64,000 bases of DNA from Bacteroidales bacterium UBA3824 (GTDB lineage: Bacteria; Bacteroidota; Bacteroidia; Bacteroidales; UBA3824), in NCBI GenBank assembly GCA_002393195.1, contig DGIK01000210.1, forward strand, positions 41,426-105,425. The letters run 5' to 3'. Below the pieces are notes generated by a model. That model was not told where the DNA came from. It worked only from the letters and a program-made list of their open reading frames with translations, and made no database searches. Shown here one piece after another: positions 19,062 to 27,458 of the stretch (the first letter of the stretch is position 1; the number at the start of each line of letters is the position of its first letter). The translations under genes were made by a program, and so were the position numbers.

Positions 19062-20291
19062 TTATAGTGGTATTATGATTTCGCGGGCGGGTTCGAGAAC
19101 GTCGCCCTTGATACCGTTTACTTTTTTAATCTTTTCCTTTGGAACGCCGTAGAGCCGCTCTATCGTGCGCAAGTCGTCATAAAAACGCACTACATGAATC
19201 TTCCTTACCGGGATGCGCATCTGCATCCTGCCGTCGGGCTGCGTGATGGTCTCCACTTGGGATAGTTGTAATCCGTATATGGCGGCTATCGAATCGGCGT
19301 CCCGCCGCGTGGCTACGTCGTAAATAGCCACCTGATCAGAAGGCGCGGATGCCGCAGAATTGGTTTCGGCGGCGGCGTTTTTCTTAGCCTCTTTTAGGTA
19401 CATCAGCACTCCAAGTATTATCACCAATACCGACAATATCGCCAACGCTACGGGCGTGCGCTTGATAGCGGCGGCTTCGTCGGCATCGATGGCGTTGACG
19501 GGAGTTTGGTCGGTGCGCTCAGTGGTGTTTTCGAGGTTGAAGAATTTGATGAGCTGGAATGTGATATTGTCGTAGCCGCCGTTGTCGAGGGCGGTGCGCA
19601 TGAGTTCTGCGCCCTTGTCTTCGATATAACCGCTGCGCGAGAGTATGGCGTGGATGTCTTGACGGCTCATCATATTGTAAAGACCGTCGGTGCAGAGGAG
19701 TATCACCTCGTCGTCGGTAGGACGGAGCGGCTGCGCACATACGTGGGGCGTGGGTGCAGGCGTCATTCCCATCACCTGAATGAGTTCGTTTTTGCGGGGA
19801 TGGGTCTCAGCCTCATCAGCGGAGATTTTGCCGCTATCGACGAGGGTCTGCACGTAACTGTCGTCCTTGGTGATTTGTTTTAATTGACCCTTGGCAAAAA
19901 AATATATCCTCGAATCGCCAATGTGGGCGTAGTAAGCCTTGTTGTACCTGATGAGGACGAGTACAAGCGTGGTAGCCATTCCCTGACATTCGGGATGCTG
20001 GCGGCCTTCCTCTATCAGGCGGTTTTGGGCGTAGTCGATGGCGTCCCTGATTGCCTGTATGGGGTCTTTGTAGTAATAATTGGTGAAGAAAAATTTCAAT
20101 GAATTGACAACCGTCTGCGACGCCCTCTCGCCATACGGCAAGCCGCCGCAACCATCACAGACCACAAAAACGTGACCGTTGACGGAATCGACATAGCCGG
20201 AGGAGTCCTCGTTGTTGGCGCGGACTGCCCCCTTGTCGGTGTGGCTCGTATAGAGAAAATTGGTAAGTTCCTTTGTCTTTGACGTTTCCAT
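19062..20291 (-). CDS. PP2C-family Ser/Thr phosphatase with TM segment and C-terminal LysM-like domain
   Basis: 409 residues. PP2C motifs are all present: TDKGAVRANNED (18-28), VVCDGCGG with Asp46, GMATTLV, AHIGDSRIYF, CTDGLYNM and GGYDNITF, so the metal-binding aspartates are intact. After a variable linker there is a membrane segment (about 280-300) and a C-terminal LysM-like fold (KIHVVRFYDDLRTIERLYGV) that could touch peptidoglycan or glycans outside the membrane. It lies between a MuiA-like gene (3 nt) and the kinase gene (3 nt), so kinase and phosphatase are co-transcribed. Confidence 0.92.
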   Translation of the reverse strand: METSKTKELTNFLYTSHTDKGAVRANNEDSSGYVDSVNGHVFVVCDGCGGLPYGERASQTVVNSLKFFFTNYYYKDPIQAIRDAIDYAQNRLIEEGRQHPECQGMATTLVLVLIRYNKAYYAHIGDSRIYFFAKGQLKQITKDDSYVQTLVDSGKISADEAETHPRKNELIQVMGMTPAPTPHVCAQPLRPTDDEVILLCTDGLYNMMSRQDIHAILSRSGYIEDKGAELMRTALDNGGYDNITFQLIKFFNLENTTERTDQTPVNAIDADEAAAIKRTPVALAILSVLVIILGVLMYLKEAKKNAAAETNSAASAPSDQVAIYDVATRRDADSIAAIYGLQLSQVETITQPDGRMQMRIPVRKIHVVRFYDDLRTIERLYGVPKEKIKKVNGIKGDVLEPAREIIIPL

Positions 20292-20294
20292 TGA

Positions 20295-22241
20295 TTATTC
20301 CACTTCAAAACTATAACTCTTTGGGTATTTGACCTCGTATGAGAGCCTAACCTTCTTGCTCTCGCCAGGCGCAAGGTTGAGCGTCCAAGTGAGCCGTCCA
20401 TTTTCAGTATTGACCTGAGCCCCAATGCTTTCCACGAGCGAAACTTTGATGTCGGTGTATTTAGCAATCGGGTATTGGTCTTCCAAAAGGACTTCCACGG
20501 GGATGCGCTTGTTGTTGCGGACAGTGGTCTCATACGTCTTTACAACCCTGTACGTGCCGCCAATCAAGGATTTTGAGGTGCTGTTTTTGACTTCCTGACG
20601 TGATACGGAGATGGCCTTGTCGCGCCCAATCGAGAGCGAAAGGGTGTCGCGGGTGTGGTCGGGCGCAATCTCGGTCTCGCCCTGATAAATATTGTTGAGG
20701 TAGAGATTGGCAGTGCCGGGCAGGAGCGAATATCTGTAACATTCGGGAATCTGCGCCACAAGGTAAACGTCATTGGAATACCTCGGCGTGGCGTTGTACT
20801 GACAGATGGCGTTGATATTGTATTCGAGCATATTGACATCCTGATCCCTGTCGCCCGACTTGATGGTGTAAGGGATGTCTATCCTAAATTCCGTGGCAGA
20901 AAAACTTTGCGCAATCTCCATCGGGATTGATTTTTCGGGTTCGGCATAGTAATTGGACCTCATAAAATCATCTTGGACTGCAACTTCTGTCACCTCGTCC
21001 GCTTCGTCCGCGCTTGCCTGGCGAGCCGCGTTTTTGCCTCTCGCTCTGCCTGAGACGCTACCAGTTAGTTGGGTTTTCCTTTGTGTGCCGTAGCCTACGA
21101 CGACAACTTCATTGAGTTGTTTAGAATCCTCTTTCATAATCACAAACATATTTTCACCGCCGCGAATGGTCTGAGATTCATAACCGATAAAAGAGAACGT
21201 CAAATTGGCGTTTGGCGATTTGGTTTGCAATTTGAATTGTCCATTAATATCAGCAATTGTGCCGTTGGTAGTGCCGGTTTCCAAAATGGAGCATCCAATC
21301 ATATCGTCGCCGTTTTCGTCCACGACGTGTCCGTAAGCGAAATTTTTGCCGGAAACGCCGGATGGCTTTGTATAGCGTCTTTGCGGCGGAAGATACATCG
21401 TGAAAAATTCGGGTCTTGTATTGCTGACGGACGGATTGCCGGTGGAGAGAGTGAGTTTCACATTGTTCCAATCTTCCTTGGACGACTGACGGACGCGGGC
21501 ATTGTAGCCGAGACGGAGGGCGGATGTTTCAGTAGCCCTCACCTCATAAAATGGCGTCCACGATGCAGTTGGCACAAGGTAATTGAGGGTGAGGTTTACA
21601 TTGTTGATTTCACGGTCAGATTTCAACACCAATTCCACCGTGGAGACCATCGTGGAGATTTCCTTGGCGGTGTTGTTGGCGTTTTGAACAATGCGCTTGT
21701 ACTCGTCGGTGTATTTTTTGAGGAGTTTTTCGGTCTTGATTCTCTCGGATTCGAGGTTGGATAGTTCGCGGCGGAAATATTGCGCCATCTTGTCGAGTTG
21801 CTCGGCGGTGAGTCCGTTTTGACCGGCGATTTTGTTGTTGCTGACGATGAGATTGCGCTCCTCCTCGATGACGTCGAGTTTGGCGTTGAGGATAGTAACG
21901 GAATCCTTGATGACATCCTTGCGGCGGTCGGCGGCATAACGGAGTTTTTTCTTCTCCGCGTCTTCCTTGGTATCGAGACGATGATTTACAGATACAATCG
22001 TAACATTCTGATTGTCAATGCCGACACGGACAGACTTCTTGTCGAGTTCGCTCGAAAGGTCGGTCAAGAGGTAGGTGGTAGTTCCATTTTTGACGGTGAT
22101 TTTTGCGCTGCGGTTTACGATTGCGCCGCTCACATACACCGTCACGCTGTCGATGTTAGTCTTCACGTCGTTTTGGGCGACGATGTTGAGAGCCGACAGC
22201 ATTATTGTCATTATAATCAAAAGTATCTTTTTCATAATCAA
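20295..22241 (-). CDS. MuiA-type DUF4140/DUF4139 protein with a SusC-like CarboxypepD_reg insert
   Basis: 648 residues with a signal peptide. The N-terminal part (about 25-115) matches DUF4140 (DSVTVYVSGAIVNRSAKITV), followed by a long coiled coil (about 95-195) and the start of DUF4139 (LTLNYLVPTASWTPFYEVRA). Inserted at about 300-400 is a CarboxypepD_reg-like domain (TTNGTIADINGQFKLQTK, FSFIGYES) ending in VVVVGYGTQRKTQLTGSVSG, a signature normally found at the N-terminus of SusC transporters. DUF4139 then resumes to the C-terminus (GESKKVRLSYEVKYP). First gene of the operon with PP2C and kinase. The frame may begin at either Met1 or Met3. Role unknown; the family is named after a mucoidy inhibitor. 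Confidence 0.85.
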   Translation of the reverse strand: MIMKKILLIIMTIMLSALNIVAQNDVKTNIDSVTVYVSGAIVNRSAKITVKNGTTTYLLTDLSSELDKKSVRVGIDNQNVTIVSVNHRLDTKEDAEKKKLRYAADRRKDVIKDSVTILNAKLDVIEEERNLIVSNNKIAGQNGLTAEQLDKMAQYFRRELSNLESERIKTEKLLKKYTDEYKRIVQNANNTAKEISTMVSTVELVLKSDREINNVNLTLNYLVPTASWTPFYEVRATETSALRLGYNARVRQSSKEDWNNVKLTLSTGNPSVSNTRPEFFTMYLPPQRRYTKPSGVSGKNFAYGHVVDENGDDMIGCSILETGTTNGTIADINGQFKLQTKSPNANLTFSFIGYESQTIRGGENMFVIMKEDSKQLNEVVVVGYGTQRKTQLTGSVSGRARGKNAARQASADEADEVTEVAVQDDFMRSNYYAEPEKSIPMEIAQSFSATEFRIDIPYTIKSGDRDQDVNMLEYNINAICQYNATPRYSNDVYLVAQIPECYRYSLLPGTANLYLNNIYQGETEIAPDHTRDTLSLSIGRDKAISVSRQEVKNSTSKSLIGGTYRVVKTYETTVRNNKRIPVEVLLEDQYPIAKYTDIKVSLVESIGAQVNTENGRLTWTLNLAPGESKKVRLSYEVKYPKSYSFEVE

Positions 22242-22262
22242 ACGGGATTAGTGTTAACGCCC

Positions 22263-22270
22263 CAAAGGTA
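22263..22270 (-). promoter_or_regulatory. -7 box for the MuiA-like/PP2C/kinase operon
   Basis: TACCTTTG on the minus strand, 21 nt before the start codon at 22241. No -33 element at normal spacing was found. Confidence 0.45.
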
Positions 22271-22364
22271 TGCAATTTTTTTGAGTTTTTGGCGTTATTA
22301 CAAAAAAATCCTTTGGTTTTGCCACGGGAAACACAGTTTTTACATTTTCTAACCCATCAACATT

Positions 22365-23090
22365 ATGAAAAGAATCATCACAGCAATTGCGCTCCTTGCC
22401 GCAACAAGCGTAGCCGAGGCGCAGGTAATCAAGGAAATTTCACCAAAGCAAACAGAATCCCCGCGCTGTTTCACCGACAAGGGTGCAGCCGATTATGAAA
22501 AAGGCGCAAAATATCTCGAAGAACATGCCGCAAATATGACCGATGCAGATTGGGAGTATATCGCCAAACTCGGTGTTGAGGAGATGTATGACAGTTACTT
22601 CGCCCTTGATGGCGAAGGTTGCTCGTGGTACTGCGGCGACGGCGGTCCAATAAAAATAACCGCGTCGAGCCGTCTCGCCTCTCAAGGTGCCAACAATTAC
22701 AACGAGGAAAATCTTCACGACGACCACGCCAACACTCCGTGGGTGGAGGGCGTAAAAGGCTATGGCATAGGCGAATGGGTGGAATACACCTTCAAGGCTG
22801 GAAATCCGCGCATCACCACCATAAAAATCGTGAACGGCTACTGCAAGAGCCAGTCGGCGTGGAAAAACAATTCGCGTGTCAAGAAACTCAAAGTCTATAT
22901 CAAGGGCAAGCCCGCCGCAATCCTCAACCTCGAAGACACTCGCTGCGTCCAATCGTTTGAGATTGCACCCGTTACCGATGCCAACAAGGAGTGGACGATG
23001 AAATTTGAAATCGTGGACGTCTATAAGGGCGACAAGTGGGACGACACCGCAATTTCAGAGATTTATTTCGACGGATTGGATGTACATTGA
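22365..23090 (+). CDS. Secreted discoidin-like (NADase-type glycan-binding) domain protein
   Basis: 241 residues with a signal peptide ending near AEA (residue 19). The C-terminal 150 residues (ITASSRLASQG, HANTPWVEGVKGYGIGEWVE, KIVNGYC, SRVKKLKVYIKG, DTAISEIYFDG) fit the beta-sandwich known as the NADase-type glycan-binding or F5/8-type-C-like domain. The N-terminal part (about 20-85) contains DWEYIAKLGVEEMYDSYFAL and is not recognised. It is probably exported to the periplasm or cell surface. It is divergent from the MuiA-like operon, which is also envelope related. Confidence 0.78.
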   Translation: MKRIITAIALLAATSVAEAQVIKEISPKQTESPRCFTDKGAADYEKGAKYLEEHAANMTDADWEYIAKLGVEEMYDSYFALDGEGCSWYCGDGGPIKITASSRLASQGANNYNEENLHDDHANTPWVEGVKGYGIGEWVEYTFKAGNPRITTIKIVNGYCKSQSAWKNNSRVKKLKVYIKGKPAAILNLEDTRCVQSFEIAPVTDANKEWTMKFEIVDVYKGDKWDDTAISEIYFDGLDVH

Positions 23091-23147
23091 CAAGTTTTTT
23101 TTGATGGTGTGTAACAACTTGCAACCAGCGACCAGCCAATCACACAA

Positions 23148-23870
23148 TCACCCCACAATCTGAACCATGCCCGCAACAATCATATAAAAATATATCACTT
23201 TTTTGAGTGTCTGTTGATTGATGCGGGCGAAAACCCTTTGACCCAAAAGTATTCCTATGACTATGCCTGGCAGTGCATACAAGAGCGAAATGCCAACAGT
23301 TGGCGTTACAAATCCGTATTCTGCCCTGAAAAAAGTCATATAAATATTTGTAATCACAAAATACGCCTGCGCAATGGCGAGATACCCTTCCTTAGTCTTT
23401 TCGCACGAGAGGAAATAGACCACTGCGGCGGGACCGTGCATTCCAAACAAACCGCCCATAAGACCCGACAGCCCACCAAGCGATATTTGCCAACCCAATA
23501 CAGGTCTTGCCGCCGCCCTCTTTGCGAACAGCAAAAAATATAATGCAAGCATTATCAACACCACGCCAAGTATTACGCGCAGGCTGCCGTCGTCGGTACT
23601 TTTTACAAATTTGATGGCGAAAAACGAAAACACGCAGAACGTCAGGAATATTCCGTACAAATTTTTGATATTTAGGTGTTTGTACACCGAACACAACACT
23701 ATCCCAGACTGCAACAGACTGAGGAATCCGCTCAATGCCGTAGCCTCCTGATACGTCGGCATCAGATATGGAAGCACCGTCATTATAAAAATCCCGAATC
23801 CAAATCCGCACACCCTCTGCACGAAAGAGCCTGCACACGCCGATAAAAATATGAAAAACGCCGTAAGCAT
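23148..23870 (-). CDS. TSUP (TauE/SafE) family membrane permease
   Basis: 240 residues from the ATG at 23870, with about eight hydrophobic segments in two similar halves; the family motifs GFGFGIFIMTVLP near the start and GLSGLMGGLFGMHGPA in the second half are visible. TSUP proteins move sulfite, sulfonates or other anions; the substrate here is unknown. The open frame extends to 24017, but the added 49 residues are basic and not membrane-like, and the promoter at 23890-23927 lies within them, so the start at 23870 is chosen. Convergent with 22365. Confidence 0.88.
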   Translation of the reverse strand: MLTAFFIFLSACAGSFVQRVCGFGFGIFIMTVLPYLMPTYQEATALSGFLSLLQSGIVLCSVYKHLNIKNLYGIFLTFCVFSFFAIKFVKSTDDGSLRVILGVVLIMLALYFLLFAKRAAARPVLGWQISLGGLSGLMGGLFGMHGPAAVVYFLSCEKTKEGYLAIAQAYFVITNIYMTFFRAEYGFVTPTVGISLLYALPGIVIGILLGQRVFARINQQTLKKVIYFYMIVAGMVQIVG

Positions 23871-23889
23871 ATCGTAATAAAAAACGCTG

Positions 23890-23927
23890 CAAAGGTAAGA
23901 ATTTTTTTTGAGGAAACGACAAGCAAA
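23890..23927 (-). promoter_or_regulatory. Promoter of the TSUP permease
   Basis: TACCTTTG (23897-23890) with a TTG/TTTG element at about 23927-23920, near 22-nt spacing, 20 nt before the ATG. Confidence 0.55.
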
Positions 23928-24050
23928 AATTTTTTGCAATTTTAACGTTTTTATTTTACTTTTACGGCGGAAAGTAAAATAAAAAATAAAGGACGAAATA
24001 TAATCTCCCCGATACAATACCTAATTAGTAAGAAATTATTAACAATAAAT

Positions 24051-24869
24051 ATGAAATCAAAACTCCTCCTCGCCGCGCTCCTTGCCCTCATTTGCGCTGC
24101 GTCAACAATCATTTGCTGTACGAAAGACAGCAACGATAAAGAAGCCGACAACCTTGAAATAATCCGCAGTCGTGGCACGCTAATCATTGGCACCACAGGC
24201 GATTACAGACCACTGAGTTACCGAGAACCAAAGACTGGCGAATATTGGGGATTTGGGATTGAGGTGGCGCAGAAGATTGCCGAAAATATTGGCGTAAAGG
24301 CGACATTTGTGCAGACCTCGTGGCCGACGCTCACCGAGGACGTGCTCAAAGAGCCGCAAATCTTCGATTTTGCAATTGGCGGCATCACAATCACCGACGC
24401 ACGAAAGGCGCAAATGGATATGTCTGACGGCTATCTCCGCAACGGCAAGACAATCCTCTGCCGCAAGGAGGACGCACAAAAATACCAAACCCTCGACGAC
24501 CTCAACCGCCCAGAAGTGCGCGTAATGATAAATCCCGGCGGCCTCAACGAAAAATTTGCCCGCGAAAACCTGCCGCAAGCCACATTGATTGTATATGACA
24601 AAAACGAAGAAATTCCATCGCAAGTATCTGAGGGCAAGGCTGATGTGATGATTACCGAAATCACCGAAGCACCGTATTACATAAAGACCGACCCGCGACT
24701 TGCCGCACCGCTACTGAACGCCCCATTCACGCATGGCGAAATCGGTATTCTTATGCAAAAAAACAAACCCGAACTTCTGGCGAAAGTCAACGCCGTAATC
24801 CTCCAAATGAAACAGGACGGCACGTTGAAACAGTTGCACGAAAAGTTCGGGTTGGTATATGGATATTGA
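24051..24869 (+). CDS. Periplasmic solute-binding-fold protein, cyclohexadienyl dehydratase (PheC)-like
   Basis: 272 residues with a signal peptide or lipoprotein signal (AASTIICC). The SBP_bac_3 fold is evident: GTLIIGTTGDYRPLSY, GFGIEVAQKIAENIGV, INPGGLNEKFARENLP, VSEGKADVMITEITEA. TGDYRP and NPGG.NE.FAR are typical of the PheC branch, periplasmic enzymes that dehydrate prephenate/arogenate, rather than of amino-acid-binding proteins. The absence of any ABC permease or ATPase gene nearby agrees. The Glu in MITEITEA could be the catalytic acid, but I cannot confirm that. An amino-acid-binding role remains possible. Confidence 0.78.
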   Translation: MKSKLLLAALLALICAASTIICCTKDSNDKEADNLEIIRSRGTLIIGTTGDYRPLSYREPKTGEYWGFGIEVAQKIAENIGVKATFVQTSWPTLTEDVLKEPQIFDFAIGGITITDARKAQMDMSDGYLRNGKTILCRKEDAQKYQTLDDLNRPEVRVMINPGGLNEKFARENLPQATLIVYDKNEEIPSQVSEGKADVMITEITEAPYYIKTDPRLAAPLLNAPFTHGEIGILMQKNKPELLAKVNAVILQMKQDGTLKQLHEKFGLVYGY

Positions 24870-24880
24870 TTGTCAATTAA

Positions 24881-27289
24881 TTACAACCTCACCTCCACCT
24901 TCTTGCCGTCATACTCAACGGTCTTAGATTTGCCGTCGGGGAGTACGATTCGGAAAGAGCGGTTGCCAATCATACCGTCGTAACTGCCTTTGCGGTCGGC
25001 GATTGTGAGGGTGCGGGCGGCGTCGTTCCAAGTGAATTGGATTTCGGTGTATTTGCCGTTTTCATAATTGTAATTGTCGCCCTCGTCCTCGTAGAGCGTG
25101 AACGAGCCGTTTTTGCCAGGATAGACGCGGATTTCGAGGTTGCTCCAATCCTTTTCGGTAACGTATTGCATTTCAGGGGCTAACGGAAGTATGCCGCCAG
25201 CCTTTATGAACATCGGAGTTTGGTCGAAGGTGGTTTTGATGTTGACATTCTGACCGCCCTTGTAACGCGTCCCAGTATAGAAATCATACCAATCGCAACC
25301 CTTGGGCAAATATTTGGAGGTCTGTTTCGGCTGCGAGAAATCAACATTTGCAACCGCCTTGCCGTCGGCTTTGTCGCGATTCCAACCCGACATCTCGTCT
25401 GTACGGATGATTTTTTCCTCGGTGTATTGAGCCTCCACGATTGGCGTGGCAAGGATTGACGAACCCATCATAAATTCGTCGGCGAGGGTGCGGACATTGC
25501 GGTCGGCGGCAAAATCGCAAATCAGCGGGCGGAGATAACTGCCGTTGTTGCTCGTTACCTGCCAAGCCGTGGAATATATGTAAGGCAACAGTCTGTACCT
25601 CAAGCGAATAGTCTTTTCGATGGCATCATAAACAATGTCGCCCTTATTGCCAAACTGCCAAATCTCCCTCGGCGCGTCGGCTCCGTGGCTGCGGAACACG
25701 GGACAGAACAATCCGTATTGCATCCAACGCACATAAAGTTCCTGATACTGAGGATTTTTGGGTGCGCTGCCGGGTCCAAAAACATTGTAAGCATTGCAGA
25801 AAAATCCGCCTATATCGGTGTTGAAATTCGGGTTGCCGGTCAGGGTGTAATTAAGACCGGCGGGCACTTGTTTGCGCAACATATCCCACGTGGAATTTAC
25901 GTCGCCGCTCCACATATTGCTGCCGTAACGTTGCTGCCCCGCAAACGAGCTGCGAGTCATGATGAAGACACGTTTTTTGCTCGATTCCTTGCGCTGAGCG
26001 TCATACACGCCGCCAACGGTGCAGAGCGGGAAGGCATTGCGCAACGAGCGGAATGTGCCGTCGCCATCGCCAGCCTTGTGGTCGTAATTTTCCTTTTTGG
26101 GATAGAAACAATCGGGATCGGTGGAATCCATCCACCAAGCGTCGATGTCGTAATCAAAAAGCGTCTTCAAATTTTTCCAATAAATCCTGCGCGCCTCCTC
26201 GCTGAACGGGTCATACACACAAACGCCCGACGGATAATCCATTACCGGCGGCCAAATGTGCGAGATGCCGCTCTGAGGCCAAGTCTGGAAATCAAACAAC
26301 AAATTCTTCTCCTTCAACTCCCTGAATGCCTTGGTCATAGGTCCAAAACTTGCCCAAATGGAAATCATAATGTGGGCGTTTTGCTGATGGACTTTTTGCA
26401 CCATCTGTTTGCCGTCCGCAAAATCTTCGGAGAGGAAGTCCATTGCGTTCCAAAGGTAATTGCTGCCCCAATACTGCCAATCCTGAATGATTCCATCGAG
26501 CGGCACTTGGAGTTCGCGGTATTTGTTGAGGACGGCGAGGAGTTCCTTGCTACTCTTGTAACGCTCCTTCGACTGCCAATAGCCAAATGTCCACAACGGA
26601 AACATCGGCACTTGTCCAGAGAGCGTCCTCATCTGCGCGATAACGCCGTCTGCCGAGCCGCCATACATAAAATAATAGTCTTCATACTTGGCAACTTCCG
26701 AGGCAAACTGCATACCGTCTGCCGTGCCGTCAAATTGGGTCGGGGAATAATTGTCCCAAAACAAACCCCAGCCCTCGATACTCTGCAACACATTCTGAAA
26801 GTCTTGAAGATTAGACTGTTCCATCAAAATGTGCACGTCTCTGCGGCTGAGTTTACCGTCCTGAATGGTGCCAAGTCCGTAGATTTGCTCGTCCTTTTTG
26901 AGGAGGAAACTCTGGGTGAGTTTGTAGGTGTTGCGCTCCACCGCGCCGGAACGGTCTTCGAGTTTAAAATTCTTCTCCGCCAACAAGAGTTTGCCCTTCG
27001 CGTCGTAAAAACTGAGCGCAAAGGTCTGCGGATTGAATTTTACCGTGAGTTTCGCGCTCTGGACGGAGGTTGGCTTTACGGTCAACTTGACGTCCTGCGG
27101 CTTGGCAGTAACTACAAGGCTCTGCGTCGGGATTTCCTTGCCGACGGGAAACTTAGACACGCGCACAATCTCGTCGGAGTAAAACTCCACGTAGATTACA
27201 TTCTGTCCCGCATTGAATTTCACGGGACCGGCGGCGGTGGCTGCGATTGCCATCAACATCGCCACCAAAAACATCTGTATTCTTTTCAT
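24881..27289 (-). CDS. Glycoside hydrolase family 31 (alpha-xylosidase/alpha-glucosidase type)
   Basis: 802 residues with a signal peptide (cleavage near ATAA, residue 20). An N-terminal beta-sandwich (about 22-225) is followed by the (beta/alpha)8 barrel and beta-sandwich C-terminal domains. DAWWMDSTDPD places the nucleophile at Asp388, and MWSGDVNSTWD places the acid/base at Asp463; GLGTIQDG and FPLWTFGYWQS are also family-typical. It removes terminal alpha-linked sugars (xylose or glucose) in the periplasm; which one cannot be told. It is divergent from a membrane AraC regulator at 27459, its likely regulator. Confidence 0.94.
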   Translation of the reverse strand: MKRIQMFLVAMLMAIAATAAGPVKFNAGQNVIYVEFYSDEIVRVSKFPVGKEIPTQSLVVTAKPQDVKLTVKPTSVQSAKLTVKFNPQTFALSFYDAKGKLLLAEKNFKLEDRSGAVERNTYKLTQSFLLKKDEQIYGLGTIQDGKLSRRDVHILMEQSNLQDFQNVLQSIEGWGLFWDNYSPTQFDGTADGMQFASEVAKYEDYYFMYGGSADGVIAQMRTLSGQVPMFPLWTFGYWQSKERYKSSKELLAVLNKYRELQVPLDGIIQDWQYWGSNYLWNAMDFLSEDFADGKQMVQKVHQQNAHIMISIWASFGPMTKAFRELKEKNLLFDFQTWPQSGISHIWPPVMDYPSGVCVYDPFSEEARRIYWKNLKTLFDYDIDAWWMDSTDPDCFYPKKENYDHKAGDGDGTFRSLRNAFPLCTVGGVYDAQRKESSKKRVFIMTRSSFAGQQRYGSNMWSGDVNSTWDMLRKQVPAGLNYTLTGNPNFNTDIGGFFCNAYNVFGPGSAPKNPQYQELYVRWMQYGLFCPVFRSHGADAPREIWQFGNKGDIVYDAIEKTIRLRYRLLPYIYSTAWQVTSNNGSYLRPLICDFAADRNVRTLADEFMMGSSILATPIVEAQYTEEKIIRTDEMSGWNRDKADGKAVANVDFSQPKQTSKYLPKGCDWYDFYTGTRYKGGQNVNIKTTFDQTPMFIKAGGILPLAPEMQYVTEKDWSNLEIRVYPGKNGSFTLYEDEGDNYNYENGKYTEIQFTWNDAARTLTIADRKGSYDGMIGNRSFRIVLPDGKSKTVEYDGKKVEVRL

Positions 27290-27332
27290 AACCGAAAATT
27301 TTATGTGTGGGGTTAAAAATTATTTTTCGGTG

Positions 27333-27364
27333 CAAAGATAGGGTTTCAACACCCTACAAAGGTA
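27333..27364 (-). promoter_or_regulatory. Two -7-like boxes upstream of the GH31 gene
   Basis: On the minus strand TATCTTTG (27340-27333) and TACCTTTG (27364-27357) both match TAnnTTTG, 24 nt apart. TTG/TTTG words at 27371-27365 suit the downstream box. Between them AGGGT-6 nt-ACCCT (27340-27355) is a short inverted repeat that could be an operator. Confidence 0.5.
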
Positions 27365-27458
27365 CAACAAATGTTGAAAGCGAGGAAACAAATGAAGAAA
27401 AAGTTTCCATTTTAGCCCAAAAATCATTTATTTTGTGTCAAAATTTTGCATCAAGATT

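Noticed and set aside
23091..23147. Terminator between 22365-23090 and the TSUP gene
   Set aside because: There is a T-run at 23097 but no stem before it that I could pair.
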